From Lentzea indica (GTDB lineage: Bacteria > Actinomycetota > Actinomycetes > Mycobacteriales > Pseudonocardiaceae), in contig NZ_VSRL01000046.1 of assembly GCF_012184385.1 (NCBI RefSeq), forward strand, positions 1-45,820: a stretch of 45,820 nucleotides of DNA, read 5' to 3'. A program made the translations under genes and the position numbers. Within the stretch, counting starts at the first letter, position 1. Every line of letters starts with the position of its first letter. Of the stretch, positions 9,892 through 20,575 are shown piece after piece. The notes beneath the pieces are model-generated. The model searched no databases and was not told where the DNA came from. It was given only the letters and a program-made list of their open reading frames with translations.

Positions 9892-10878
9892 GTGGACAAG
9901 TGGCGGCGGAAGTACGCGTGGCTCGACCACATCATGTTGGCGTACGAGCGCTTCACCGAGAGGTACGGCACGCACTACGCCGCCGCGGTGACGTACTTCA
10001 GCGTGCTGTCGCTCGTACCCATCCTGATGATCGGTTTCGCCGTCGCGGGCTTCGTGCTGCAGTCCCAGCCGGACCTGCTGGCCGACCTGCGCGACAGCAT
10101 CGCCAAGGCCGTGCCGGACGAGCAGCTGCGCGGCCAGATCAACGACGCCGTGAACACCGCCCTGGACTCCAAGGGCACTGTCGGCATCATCGGTCTGCTC
10201 GGAGCCGCCTACTCCGGCCTGGGCTGGATGAGCAACCTCCGCGACGCCCTGACCGCGCAATGGGGCCACGCGAAGGAGAACCTGCCGTTCCTGGGCACGT
10301 TGTGGCGCGACCTGCTGGCGTTGGTCGGGCTGGGTCTCGCGATCGTGCTGTCGTTCGGCATCACCGCGCTCGGTTCCGGGTTCGCGGAGCAGATGCTGGA
10401 GTGGATGGGGCTGGAGAACGCCGGCTGGGCGCACGTCCTGCTGCGGATCGGCTCGATCGTCCTGTCGCTGCTCGCGAACTGGATGGTGTTCCTCTGGGTG
10501 CTCGCGCGGTTGCCCCGCAAGCCCGTGGGGTGGCGGAGTGCGCTGCGCGGGGCGTTCGCGGGGGCGATCGGGTTCGAGGTGTTGAAGCAGGCGGCCACGA
10601 TCTTCCTGTCGTTCGTGACCACCTCGCCCACGTCGGCCGCGTTCGGGTCTGTGATCGGTGTTCTGGTGTTCGCGAACCTCGTGGCGCAGTTCCTGCTGTT
10701 CATCACGGCTTGGACGGCCACGGCGCGGGAGAACCGGGAGCCTGAGGTGGTTCCGGCGCCCCCGCCCGCGGTGATTCGGCCCGTGGTCGCGGTGCGGTCC
10801 GGGCCTTCGCCGTCGTTGATGCTCGGTGCCGGTGCGGTGGTCGGGGCGTTGCTCGGTCTTCGGTGGCGCCGCCGCTAG
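9892..10878 (+). CDS. YihY/BrkB-family inner membrane protein
   Basis: A ~329-residue polytopic protein of the YihY/YhjD/BrkB family. The diagnostic N-terminal block HYAAAVTYFSVLSLVPIL is followed by about six membrane segments, including IIGLLGAAYSGLGWMSNLRDA, LLALVGLGLAIVLSFGI, IGSIVLSLLANWMVFLWVLA and GSVIGVLVFANLVAQF. A Pro-rich cytoplasmic linker and a last short hydrophobic segment close the protein. The family's function is unsettled, and the old RNase BN name is wrong. GTG 9892 is preferred over a TTG at 9886. It lies behind trpS and ends before a strong terminator, so trpS and this gene probably form one transcript. Confidence 0.85.
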   Translation: MDKWRRKYAWLDHIMLAYERFTERYGTHYAAAVTYFSVLSLVPILMIGFAVAGFVLQSQPDLLADLRDSIAKAVPDEQLRGQINDAVNTALDSKGTVGIIGLLGAAYSGLGWMSNLRDALTAQWGHAKENLPFLGTLWRDLLALVGLGLAIVLSFGITALGSGFAEQMLEWMGLENAGWAHVLLRIGSIVLSLLANWMVFLWVLARLPRKPVGWRSALRGAFAGAIGFEVLKQAATIFLSFVTTSPTSAAFGSVIGVLVFANLVAQFLLFITAWTATARENREPEVVPAPPPAVIRPVVAVRSGPSPSLMLGAGAVVGALLGLRWRRR

Positions 10879-10892
10879 GACGCGCGGGCGTT

Positions 10893-10941
10893 CCAAAACG
10901 AACGGCCCCAGCGCCTTGAGCGCTGGGGCCGTCCGTTTTGG
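10893..10941. terminator. Strong bidirectional terminator
   Basis: A 22-bp stem with a single A-C mismatch (arms 10893-10914 and 10920-10941) and a 5-nt loop. AAAA/TTTT runs at the base of the stem serve both directions. It lies between the plus-strand yihY-like gene and the minus-strand carboxypeptidase gene. Confidence 0.9.
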
Positions 10942-10945
10942 GGTT

Positions 10946-12211
10946 CTAGACGCCCTGTGCCGCCTGCGCGGCCTGGCGGCGTGCCCGTGCCGCCTTGGCT
11001 CGCTTGTTGCGGATGTAGAGGAACACAGCGGCCAGCAGGCCGATGCCCGCCACGGCCGTGATGGGGAGGCCGACGGTGCCGAACGCGGTCGGCGTCGGGC
11101 GGCCGGTGCCGGAGTTGGCGGCGGCCGCGTCGTCGGCGGGTTGGTTGTCCTGGGTGGGGACGACCTTCGGCTTCGGCTGCGGGGCGCCGTCCACGAGCTT
11201 GCCGACGCCGCCGGGGCCCATGGCGAAGCCGTAGTCGAGCAGCTTCGCGGCCTGGGCCGTGATGTGCGTGGGCTGCAGCTGGCCGCGCAGCAGGACGACG
11301 ACGAGGCGGCGGCCGTTGCGTTCGGCGGCGCCCGCGTAGGTGTGCTGGGAGTCGTCGGTGAAGCCGGACTTGCCGCCGAGCGCGCCCTGATAGCTCGTGA
11401 GCAGGCGGTTGTCGTTCGTCAGCATGATCGTGCCGCCGTTGCGACCGGGGAACTGCGCCTGCTGCAGCTTGATGGCCTGCGCGAACTCCTCGTACTTCAT
11501 CGCGCCCCGGAAGATCAGGGCGACGTCGTAGGCGGAGGTGCTGGTGCCGGGGGCGTCGAGGCCCGACGGGGTCACGGCGCGGGTGTCGAGGGCGCCGAGC
11601 TCCTTGGCCATGGCGTTCATCTTGCGCAGCGCGTTCGGCACGCCGCCGAGCTGGCGCGCAAGCGTGTGCGCCACGTCGTTGCCCGACGTGAGCAGCAAGC
11701 CGTGCAGCAGCTGACGGACCGTGTACTGGCCGCCGTCACGCAGGCCGACGCAGGTGCATTCCTGCTGCGTGTCCTCGGCGGTGGCGGTGACGACGAGATC
11801 GCCGCGCAGCTCCTTGGCGACCACCATCGCGAGCAGCACCTTGATGACGCTCGCCGGGCGCTGACGACCGTGCGGGTCGTACGCGGCGATGACGGCGCCG
11901 CTGTCCATGTCCGCGAGCAGCCACGAGGCCGCGGTGATGCCGCTCGGCGGCTGCGCCGAGTTCGGCGGCAGGATCAGGCCGCACTCGCCCAGCCGGTCAC
12001 CACCGACGGGTTTCTCCGGCACTTCGAGCGGGGTCGGCGCCTTCTGGCCGGGCGCGGGCTGCTCGGACGTGTCCACCGGTGGCGGCGGGGTCTCGCGGTT
12101 CGCGCACTGCGCCGAGCCGGCGGCCTGCTGTGCGGTGCCGGTCGGTGCGGCGAACGCGGCTGTGGCCGTTGCTAGGACCAGGGCGACGATGAGCCGTTTG
12201 GTGAAGGGCAC
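10946..12211 (-). CDS. D-alanyl-D-alanine carboxypeptidase (S11 family, low-molecular-weight PBP)
   Basis: A 421-residue exported serine DD-peptidase that trims the terminal D-Ala of peptidoglycan stem peptides. The signal peptide is MPFTKRLIVALVLATATAAF. The catalytic triad of motifs is complete: S-x2-K as SVIK at 121-124, S-x-N as SGN at 176-178, and K-S/T-G as KSG at 281-283. A Pro-rich linker (residues ~40-70) precedes the domain. A C-terminal membrane helix (VGLPITAVAGIGLLAAVFLY) with a basic tail anchors the enzyme, so it works at the outer face of the membrane. Four Cys outside the motifs may form disulfides. Confidence 0.92.
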   Translation of the reverse strand: MPFTKRLIVALVLATATAAFAAPTGTAQQAAGSAQCANRETPPPPVDTSEQPAPGQKAPTPLEVPEKPVGGDRLGECGLILPPNSAQPPSGITAASWLLADMDSGAVIAAYDPHGRQRPASVIKVLLAMVVAKELRGDLVVTATAEDTQQECTCVGLRDGGQYTVRQLLHGLLLTSGNDVAHTLARQLGGVPNALRKMNAMAKELGALDTRAVTPSGLDAPGTSTSAYDVALIFRGAMKYEEFAQAIKLQQAQFPGRNGGTIMLTNDNRLLTSYQGALGGKSGFTDDSQHTYAGAAERNGRRLVVVLLRGQLQPTHITAQAAKLLDYGFAMGPGGVGKLVDGAPQPKPKVVPTQDNQPADDAAAANSGTGRPTPTAFGTVGLPITAVAGIGLLAAVFLYIRNKRAKAARARRQAAQAAQGV

Positions 12212-12272
12212 GGCTCCAGGCTATCCACCCCCGTTTAGCGTCTTGCACGCACCACGTCCGATACTGGTCGCT

Positions 12273-12500
12273 GTGAAGCTCTCGCGCCCGATGTCACTCT
12301 TCCTGGTGGCTTTCGGAGTGTGGTCGTGGGTGATCTGGCCCACGTTCCTGAAGAACATCTGGAAAGATCCCCGTTCGTTCAGCGACGGACCGACCCCGTT
12401 CTTCACGGTGCACCTGGTGCTCGTGATCGTCTCGCTCGTGCTCGGCACCGTCATCGGGGTGCTGGGCGTGCGAGGCTTCCTGGCCACTCGACGTCGATAG
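12273..12500 (+). CDS. SCO4848-family small membrane protein
   Basis: A 75-residue protein with two membrane segments (MSLFLVAFGVWSWVIWPTF and VHLVLVIVSLVLGTVIGVLG) and a basic end TRRR. The opening KLSRP followed by a Trp-rich helix, and a second helix after a short polar loop, match my memory of the actinobacterial SCO4848 family. The function is unknown. GTG 12273 was chosen because the family begins at KLSRP, although the frame is open further up inside the antisense carboxypeptidase gene. It lies eight bases before the next membrane gene. Confidence 0.75.
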   Translation: MKLSRPMSLFLVAFGVWSWVIWPTFLKNIWKDPRSFSDGPTPFFTVHLVLVIVSLVLGTVIGVLGVRGFLATRRR

Positions 12501-12508
12501 GAAACGCT

Positions 12509-12859
12509 GTGGAGTTCGTACGCCTGCTGCTGGTGTTCCTGCACCTGCTCGGCATGGGCATGCTCGTCGCGATGATCATGTTGCAGGCCAAGGCCGGCAA
12601 GGACGCGCCGGTCAACAAGGGCTGGCTGCACGGCGCCGCCCTGCAGTTGCTCACCGGCGTGGCACTGGTCGGCATCGACCCGCTGGTCGACTCCGTGAAG
12701 TACGACCACATCAAGATCGGCGTGAAGCTGCTGGTCGTCGTGGCCATCGCCGCCGTCGTGGCGATCACCGTCAACAAGCCCAAGGCCCCGTCGTGGCTGC
12801 TGCCGACCGCCGCCTCACTTGTCGTGCTGAACGTGGGCATCGCGGTCTTCTGGACCTGA
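12509..12859 (+). CDS. Four-helix integral membrane protein (hypothetical)
   Basis: A 116-residue protein with about four membrane segments (FVRLLLVFLHLLGMGMLVAM, LQLLTGVALVGI, VKLLVVVAIAAVVAITV, TAASLVVLNVGIAVFW). It starts with GTG 12509 behind an AGGAAA ribosome site and follows the SCO4848-like gene by 8 bases, so the two are probably one operon. A His in the first helix and short loops resemble small redox or heme-associated membrane proteins, but no motif decides this. Conserved neighbour of SCO4848-type genes in actinobacteria as I recall. Confidence 0.65.
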   Translation: MEFVRLLLVFLHLLGMGMLVAMIMLQAKAGKDAPVNKGWLHGAALQLLTGVALVGIDPLVDSVKYDHIKIGVKLLVVVAIAAVVAITVNKPKAPSWLLPTAASLVVLNVGIAVFWT

Positions 12860-12941
12860 TCGGGGGACGTCGCGCGCACGCGTGGGTGACGTCTGCCTAC
12901 TTCACGCGCGACGTGCTGTGTTTGGGCGGAAGCATCGTGCC

Positions 12942-13487
12942 ATGTCACGTATCGCCTATATCGGTGTGCTCACCGCCGGCGCGGTGTTGACGTTCGTCGC
13001 TCTGCACGGTGCCGCTCCGGAGGCCTCGGCCTCCGGAGATGGCCGGGTGTGCGCCGCTGCGTGGTGCCCGAAAGAACGTCCAGGGTGGAGAACGCCTTCG
13101 CCGAGAGGTGAGGAACCTCCCACGTCGACGAAGCCGTCCACCTGGACCAAGCCGTCGACGACCACCACCACATGCACCGAGACGACGACGTCTCCGAGTT
13201 CGACAACGTCCTCGTCCACCACCACTCCACCGACGTCAACATCTACGTCCACGTCGACGCGCACCACCACGTCGCCGCCGACCTCGACGACCACAACGAC
13301 TCGGCCGACGACGACCACTCCACCGACGACGACCAAACCGGTCGCGAAGCCTCCGCGCCACCAGGACAACCGCCTGGCCAGCACCGGCGCTTCCACCGGC
13401 TGGATCCTGCTGCTCGGCGTGCTGCTCCTCACAGGCGGCGTGCTCCTGTTGGTGATCGACCGCGCCAGGCGGGTCTCCCGGCGCTGA
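12942..13487 (+). CDS. Thr-rich LAxTG cell-wall-anchored surface protein
   Basis: A 181-residue surface protein. It has a signal peptide (YIGVLTAGAVLTFVALHG), then a short head with two Cys (VCAAAWC). A ~75-residue stalk consists almost entirely of Thr, Ser and Pro, likely extended and possibly glycosylated. LASTG at residues 145-149 is followed by a membrane helix (ILLLGVLLLTGGVLLLVI) and the basic tail DRARRVSRR. LAxTG is the motif known for class E sortases of high-GC actinobacteria, so the protein is predicted to be linked to peptidoglycan. No sortase gene is in the window. The ATG at 12942 opens directly on the signal peptide. Confidence 0.7.
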   Translation: MSRIAYIGVLTAGAVLTFVALHGAAPEASASGDGRVCAAAWCPKERPGWRTPSPRGEEPPTSTKPSTWTKPSTTTTTCTETTTSPSSTTSSSTTTPPTSTSTSTSTRTTTSPPTSTTTTTRPTTTTPPTTTKPVAKPPRHQDNRLASTGASTGWILLLGVLLLTGGVLLLVIDRARRVSRR

Positions 13488-13526
13488 CCGTCAGAAACTG
13501 TCGGTGGTCCTCGTCACACTGGTGAC

Positions 13527-14482
13527 ATGCGAATCGACCAACTGCGGGAACGCAGCGATCTCGGTGTCATCAGTGCCGGCGCATTGAAGTCGCTGGGTGT
13601 CTCCGATCCCTGGCGGCGGTGCGCCTCGGGCGGGCCGTGGCAGCGCATGTACCCCGGTGTCGTGCTGCTGCACACGGCCCGCCCACGCGCGACCAACAGG
13701 TCACCGCGGCCCTGTTGCGTGCGGGGCCGGGTGCCGTGGTCAGCGGCGCCGAGGCGTGCCGCCGGCACGGGCTGCCCGCTCGAGGTGCCGAGATCCACGT
13801 GCTGGTGCCGGGTTCGGTGCGTGGCAGCGGTTCGCTGATCGTGGAACGCGCCTCGCCGATGCCGCCGCCCGCCGACGTCGGCGGGTTTCCGGTCGTGCGA
13901 GCGGAACGGGCCGTCGTGGACGCGTGCCGCCAGATGCGTTCGGTCGACGAGGCCACGGCTCTGGTCGCCGCAGCCATCCAAAAGGGCCGCTGCACGCCCG
14001 AAAGTCTCCGTGCGGAGGCCCGTACCAACCGCTATGGCACGAAGCTAGTCCGTGCCGTCCTGAAGGAACTGGGGCGCGCGGAATCGGTGGCGGAACGGGA
14101 CGCGCGGCGGCTCTCGCGGCGGATCCGGCTGACCACACCGCACTGGAACGTCACGATCGCCGACTCCGACGGCCTGATCATCGGCAGACCGGATGCCTGG
14201 TACGACGACGTGGGGCTGGCCTGGGAGATCGACTCGAAGGCCTTCCACTACGGACCGCGTGACTACGAGCGGACCCTCGCACGCAACAGCCGTTATGCCG
14301 CAGCCGGAATCCTCGTCGTCCAGACGTTGCCGACTCGCTTGCGCGACAATCCGGACGCGGTTGCGCGGGAGCTGAAGAAAGCGCACGCAGCTGCGGCGGC
14401 ACGCCCTCGGCCGCCGGTGCGCATCGTGCGTCTCGATCACTCCGCGACTTCTGGTGACCCACCGCGGAAGTCGAACCGGTAG
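13527..14482 (+). pseudogene. DUF559-like endonuclease-domain protein, frameshifted
   Basis: The N-terminal part (from ATG 13527, MRIDQLRERSDLGVISAGAL, an AbiEi-like winged-helix start) runs to about 13675. The rest continues one frame lower from HGPPTRDQQVTAALLRAGPG to the stop at 14482. One missing base near 13675-13680, in a G/C run, rejoins a ~317-residue protein. The C-terminal third has a PD-(D/E)xK-like core (RPDAWYD, then WEIDSKAFHY), the nuclease-like domain common in actinobacterial DUF559/AbiEi proteins. The 3' end overlaps the 3' end of the minus-strand STAND gene by 46 bases. A role in phage defence or DNA repair is a guess from the domain. The break may be a sequencing indel. 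Confidence 0.65.
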
Positions 14483-17400
14483 ACACCGTGCCCACCGACC
14501 ACCACCAGGTCGGTGTTTCCGGCCCAGTCACATCCGGCGACCGTGCCGTCGAGGCGAATGGAGGTGAGGCACTGCCAGCCGGCACCGTCGTAGATCCGGA
14601 CGATCTGGTCTTTCGTCACCACGGCGACCAGGGAGTGGTCCGGCGTCCAAGCGGCTCCCTCGACGTTGGAGCTGATTTCCGTCAGGACGGTCTTGCGGGC
14701 CCACGTGTCGGTGCACCACACCTGCAGGGCGTCCTTGACTCCGACGAGCAGCCAGCGATCATCTGGTGAAACGATTGCTCCAGTGGGCCGCGTGCCTGCG
14801 TCGACAGTCGCGATCGCCTCGCCCGTGGCCGGTGCGAGGACGAAAACCGTGGTGTCGGTGGCAACCACTACTGAGCCACCGGACGGAGCGACGGCTGCTC
14901 CGACGATCTCCGGCGGTGCCGATCGCCGCAGGAGTGGTAGGGCCCGGCGTGGGCTTTCCGGCATCGGACGGTCGGCCAGTCGTACCGAGTCGCCGTCGAC
15001 CACGACGAACCTGGGCGGGCCCCACTTGTCGACGTCCCACAACAGAGCCTGCCCTCCGGATTCGGCGCAGACGAATGAACCACCGCCGGTGGCGGCGCCG
15101 AGCGTGTTGCCCTCGGGATGCGCCAGCACTCGGCCGGCACGCCAGTCATTCGCGTCGCAAAGGAGGATTTCGCTGACCAGTTCCACCAGCAGTTGCTCGC
15201 CGCCGTGAAGCGCTACGAGCCTGTAGGCGCGGCTCGCGAACTCGAGCTCCAGTGTGGGCTCGGGAGGTGCGAGCCTCTGGATGATCGTGCTCGTCGGCGT
15301 CCCGATTGCCAGCCAGCTGCCGTCCGGTGCCGCGGCACAGGTGGATGCCGCAGTGTGCTGCGTCCGTTCTGATGCCAGCGTGGGATCCCAGAGCCGTGCG
15401 GTGCTGTCGGCGCTCGTCGAGGCGAGCGTGGAACCGTCGGGAGAGAAGGCCAGAGCGTTGATCGCTGAGCCGTGGGCGGCGATCTGTCCGACCGGACACC
15501 ACTCCGCGACGCTCCAGATGGTGATCATGCCTTTGTCGTCACCGGTGGCGAGCAAGTCTCCACGCGGGGAGAAGGTGACCGCGGTCAGATCGGTGTGGTG
15601 CCTCAGCATGCGCGCGGGCTGGCCGGGCCGGGCCAGGTCGTGCACGGCGAGACCGAAGTTGCCGGCAAGCGCTGCGAAGCGGTGACTCGGGTCCACCGCA
15701 GTGCTGTCGACCGAGTAGCTCGTCTGCAGCTCGGTGAACGTGGCGTACTTACCGGTGTCCATGTCCCACAGCCTGACCAGGCCGTCATCGACACCCAATA
15801 CCGTTGTGCCGGTCAGCGCGACGCAGTGCCCGAGATCCTGTTCGATCTTGAACTGTCGCAGCTTCTTTCCCGTGACCGCGTCCCACACGATCAGCTGGTT
15901 CCGCCCGTCGGCCACGACCAGCGTGCGGCTGTCCGCCATGAAGGTGAAACACCTGATCGCGCTGCGGCCTTCGAGAACGGCCTGCACTGTCCAAGTGCCG
16001 GTGTCGAACACATGGACCACTGAACGGAAACCTTCGACCGCGAGCCACCTGCCGTCAGGCGAGAGTGCACTTTCGCTGAACAGCCAGGTGTTTGTGGTGA
16101 TGACCTGCAACACCCGACCACTTGACGGATCCCATACACGAATCGTGTTGTCTGCGCCGACTGTGGCGAGCCACGCTCCGGTGGGAGAGAAGGCGCATCC
16201 TTTCACGGCGCGGTCGTGACCGGTGAGTACCCGGTTCAACGCGGGGTCGGGCAGATCCGGCATCGGAGCGCTCGGCACGAGCCGTGGCACCCCTCGCGTT
16301 TCCGCGATCGCGGCTTCGTGCAGCTTGCTCAGCGCCGGATAGTGTGCGAGCCGATGAGCCAGGGCGTTGACCACCGCGTGTTCGGGGACGGTTGGGGTGA
16401 GTATGTGCCCCAGTTGGTCGAGGAACCGGGTGAGCTCACGGCTGTGCTCGTTGTCGACGAGCGCGACGTCCTCGGCGACGGCAACCGGACCGAACCTCCG
16501 CAGCTTCCCGATGAGCCAGGCAGGGGCCTCGACGAGCGCGGCGAGTTCCTCGGTCCGTTGAGCACCGGTGAGGTGGTAGGCGAGGGTGCGCCACAGGTGT
16601 TCCTGTTCGCCGGGAATCTGCCACCACCCGGCCGGATCCGGAGGAAGCGTCGCGGCGACAGCGTCGAGAAGGGCGTTGTGCAACACGGTGAGGCGGTCGA
16701 GCCCGCATTCATGGCGCAGGTAGGAACGAATGACGTCGTGCAGGCGGACGCGACGCTGACCTGTCGCCAGCGAGAGGTCCACGATCTCCGCACACAGCCG
16801 GTCGGTCTCGTCGGACGACAGTCCTGCGGTGCGCCGCCAGAGCAACGCGATCAGATCCCGCGGAATCTCCGTGTCCTCGGGGAAGATCGCCAGCTCGACG
16901 ACACGGTCGCGACGTTCGCCGAGCAAGCCCAGCGACGATTCGAGCGTGGTCGCGACCGTGCGGTCCCGGCGGGCCGCGTCAGTCACGTCGAGCGCGGCCG
17001 GACCCAGGTCCTGCAAGCTTCGCAACAGCTTTTGAGCCGTCTCGGTGACGTCGGCGCCGCTGCGAGCCGCACGCCGCAGAGCGGCGTTGGCCAGGCTGAG
17101 CGCGAGCGGCCATCGTCCAGTGATTTCGAGCAGACTTTCGCTGACGGAGTCAGGCAGTTCGGCGATGCCACTGCTCATGAGTGCCCGTGCTTGTTCGGGT
17201 CTCATCTGGTCGACTTCGACCGGCTCCGCGTCGTCCGGCAGGAGGTCGGGAAACCGGGTGGTCACCAGAAGCGTGCAGCCGCGGCCCGCATCGAGGAACG
17301 GGCGCAACTGCTCGGCGGTCCAGACGTCGTCCACGACGAGCAGTGATCTGCCGCGTTCCTTCAGCAGCGCACCCAGGTACATGCCTGCCTGCTCCGGCTG

Positions 17401-17883
17401 GGTGAAACCGGGGTTCTGACGTTCGACGGACTTGATGACGCCGTTGATCGTGTCGGCGAGTGCTGCGCCGCGCACCTCTTGTCCGATGGTGACCCACCAG
17501 ATGTTCCCTGCGAACGCCGCCTCGATCTCGTCGTTTGCGCAGATCTCCTTGGCGAGCGTCGTCTTGCCGAACCCGCCGGCGCCCCACAGGCCGGTCGTGA
17601 TGGCGACCTTGCGACTCCCGGTGCCCAGCAGGAGGCGAACGATCTTCCCCGACAGCTCAGGCCTGGCAACGATTCCGCTGGCCGAGGTCACCGCCGGTGC
17701 TCCGAGAGGCTTGGTCCGGCCGGCTGAGGCCTGCCACACCGCCAGCGCGACCCAGACGCCGGACAGTGCCGCGAGCAGCGCGAAGATCGTCCAGCTCCAC
17801 CCCGACGTCAGCACGTTGACGACGATCGCCACGGCGATGCTGATCACGGTGACTGCTGCCGCTGTCGATGTCTGCTTCGTCAA
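14437..17883 (-). CDS. Membrane-anchored NB-ARC/WD40 STAND NTPase (Apaf-1/NLR-like)
   Basis: A 1148-residue STAND protein. Domains in order: two membrane helices (~8-25 and ~31-50); an NB-ARC NTPase with Walker A GAGGFGKTT (101-109), Walker B LLVVDDVW (181-188), sensor TTR (208-210) and GLPL-like GRWPLAL (256-262); a winged helix with the MHD-like motif VRLHDVIRSYL (~379); a helical linker; and from ~550 to the end WD40-type beta-propeller repeats (for example LTGHDRAVKGCAFSPTG, then NTIRVWD), long enough for about two propellers. STAND proteins are ligand-triggered switches, with WD40 as sensor and the N-terminus as effector. Here the effector would be the membrane segment. It starts at TTG 17883 with GGAG five bases upstream. 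Its base composition looks a little less GC-rich than its neighbours by eye. The signal sensed is unknown. Confidence 0.85.
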   Translation of the reverse strand: MTKQTSTAAAVTVISIAVAIVVNVLTSGWSWTIFALLAALSGVWVALAVWQASAGRTKPLGAPAVTSASGIVARPELSGKIVRLLLGTGSRKVAITTGLWGAGGFGKTTLAKEICANDEIEAAFAGNIWWVTIGQEVRGAALADTINGVIKSVERQNPGFTQPEQAGMYLGALLKERGRSLLVVDDVWTAEQLRPFLDAGRGCTLLVTTRFPDLLPDDAEPVEVDQMRPEQARALMSSGIAELPDSVSESLLEITGRWPLALSLANAALRRAARSGADVTETAQKLLRSLQDLGPAALDVTDAARRDRTVATTLESSLGLLGERRDRVVELAIFPEDTEIPRDLIALLWRRTAGLSSDETDRLCAEIVDLSLATGQRRVRLHDVIRSYLRHECGLDRLTVLHNALLDAVAATLPPDPAGWWQIPGEQEHLWRTLAYHLTGAQRTEELAALVEAPAWLIGKLRRFGPVAVAEDVALVDNEHSRELTRFLDQLGHILTPTVPEHAVVNALAHRLAHYPALSKLHEAAIAETRGVPRLVPSAPMPDLPDPALNRVLTGHDRAVKGCAFSPTGAWLATVGADNTIRVWDPSSGRVLQVITTNTWLFSESALSPDGRWLAVEGFRSVVHVFDTGTWTVQAVLEGRSAIRCFTFMADSRTLVVADGRNQLIVWDAVTGKKLRQFKIEQDLGHCVALTGTTVLGVDDGLVRLWDMDTGKYATFTELQTSYSVDSTAVDPSHRFAALAGNFGLAVHDLARPGQPARMLRHHTDLTAVTFSPRGDLLATGDDKGMITIWSVAEWCPVGQIAAHGSAINALAFSPDGSTLASTSADSTARLWDPTLASERTQHTAASTCAAAPDGSWLAIGTPTSTIIQRLAPPEPTLELEFASRAYRLVALHGGEQLLVELVSEILLCDANDWRAGRVLAHPEGNTLGAATGGGSFVCAESGGQALLWDVDKWGPPRFVVVDGDSVRLADRPMPESPRRALPLLRRSAPPEIVGAAVAPSGGSVVVATDTTVFVLAPATGEAIATVDAGTRPTGAIVSPDDRWLLVGVKDALQVWCTDTWARKTVLTEISSNVEGAAWTPDHSLVAVVTKDQIVRIYDGAGWQCLTSIRLDGTVAGCDWAGNTDLVVVGGHGVYRFDFRGGSPEVAE

Positions 17884-17967
17884 CGTGGCTCCACGATGGG
17901 TCCGGTCGTGCGCGTCCGGAAAGGCTTACCACGCGTGCATGCCGACACGAGGTGGCTCGCGCAAAGC

Positions 17968-18002
17968 GAAGCGCCGCGCCCCCAACGGGAACGCGGCGCC
18001 TC
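17968..18002 (-). terminator. Terminator after sdhB
   Basis: An 11-bp stem with one mismatch (17968-17978 with 17992-18002) and a 13-nt loop lies 15 bases beyond the sdhB stop. A GCTTCGCTTTG tail follows on the minus strand. The T content is modest, so termination may be partial. Confidence 0.5.
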
Positions 18003-18016
18003 GAAGCAACCCGAAC

Positions 18017-18798
18017 TCAGACGCGCTTGAACAGCAGCGCCCGCTTCACTTCCTGGATCGCCTTGGTGACCTGGATGCCACGCGGGCAGGCGTCGGTGCA
18101 GTTGAACGTGGTCCGGCACCGCCACACGCCGTCGATGTCGTTGAGGATGTCGAGCCGCTCCTCAGCGCCCTCGTCACGCGAGTCGAAGATGAACCGGTGC
18201 GCGCTCACGATCGCCGCAGGGCCGAAGTACGAGCCCTCGGTCCAGTAGACCGGGCACGAGGTCGTGCAGCAGGCGCACAGGATGCACTTCGTGGTGTCGT
18301 CGAAACGCTCGCGGTCGGCGGCCGACTGGATGCGCTCGCGCGTCGGCTCGTTGCCGTAGGTCACGAGGTACGGCTTGACGGCGCGGAACGCTTCGAAGAA
18401 GGGCTCCATGTCGACGAGCAGGTCCTTGTTCACCGGCAGGCCCTTGATGGGCTCGATGGTGATCGTGGTGTGCTTGTCGCCCTTTTGCAGCAGGTCCTTC
18501 AGCAGAACCTTGCACGCCAGGCGGTTCACGCCGTTGATGCGCATGGCGTCCGAACCGCAGATGCCGTGCGCGCAGGAACGACGGAAGGTCAGCGTGCCGT
18601 CCACGTACCACTTGATGTGGTGGAGCAGGTTCAGCACGCGGTCAGAGGGCAGCGCCGGGATGTCGAACGAGTCCCAGCGCGGCTCGTCGTCGAACTCCGG
18701 GTTGAACCGGCGGATCTTGACGGTGACCGTGACAGCGCCGTCCGGAACCGGCGGCTGGGAGCCGCGCGAGCCAGTGGTGGTTTCAGCGGTGGCGGTCA

Positions 18799-18799
<1 letters not shown>
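18017..18799 (-). CDS. sdhB: Succinate dehydrogenase iron-sulfur subunit
   Basis: A 260-residue subunit that passes electrons from SdhA to the membrane quinone site through three clusters. The 2Fe-2S ligands are in CAHGICGSD (C76, C81, with Asp at the third position as in E. coli) and C96. The 4Fe-4S motif C-x2-C-x2-C is CILCACC (172-178) with a following CP at 182, and the last motif is CTDACPRG. The ATG overlaps the sdhA stop (ATGA), so the two are translationally coupled. Last gene of sdhCDAB. Confidence 0.95.
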
Positions 18800-20553
<1,754 letters not shown>

Positions 20554-20575
20554 TGTGGTGGGCTCCCCGCGCGGG

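Noticed and set aside
13120..13360. Repetitive ACC/ACG-rich stretch as a possible CRISPR or DNA repeat array
   Set aside because: No regular spacer structure. It is the codon-level outcome of the Thr/Ser/Pro stalk of the LASTG protein.
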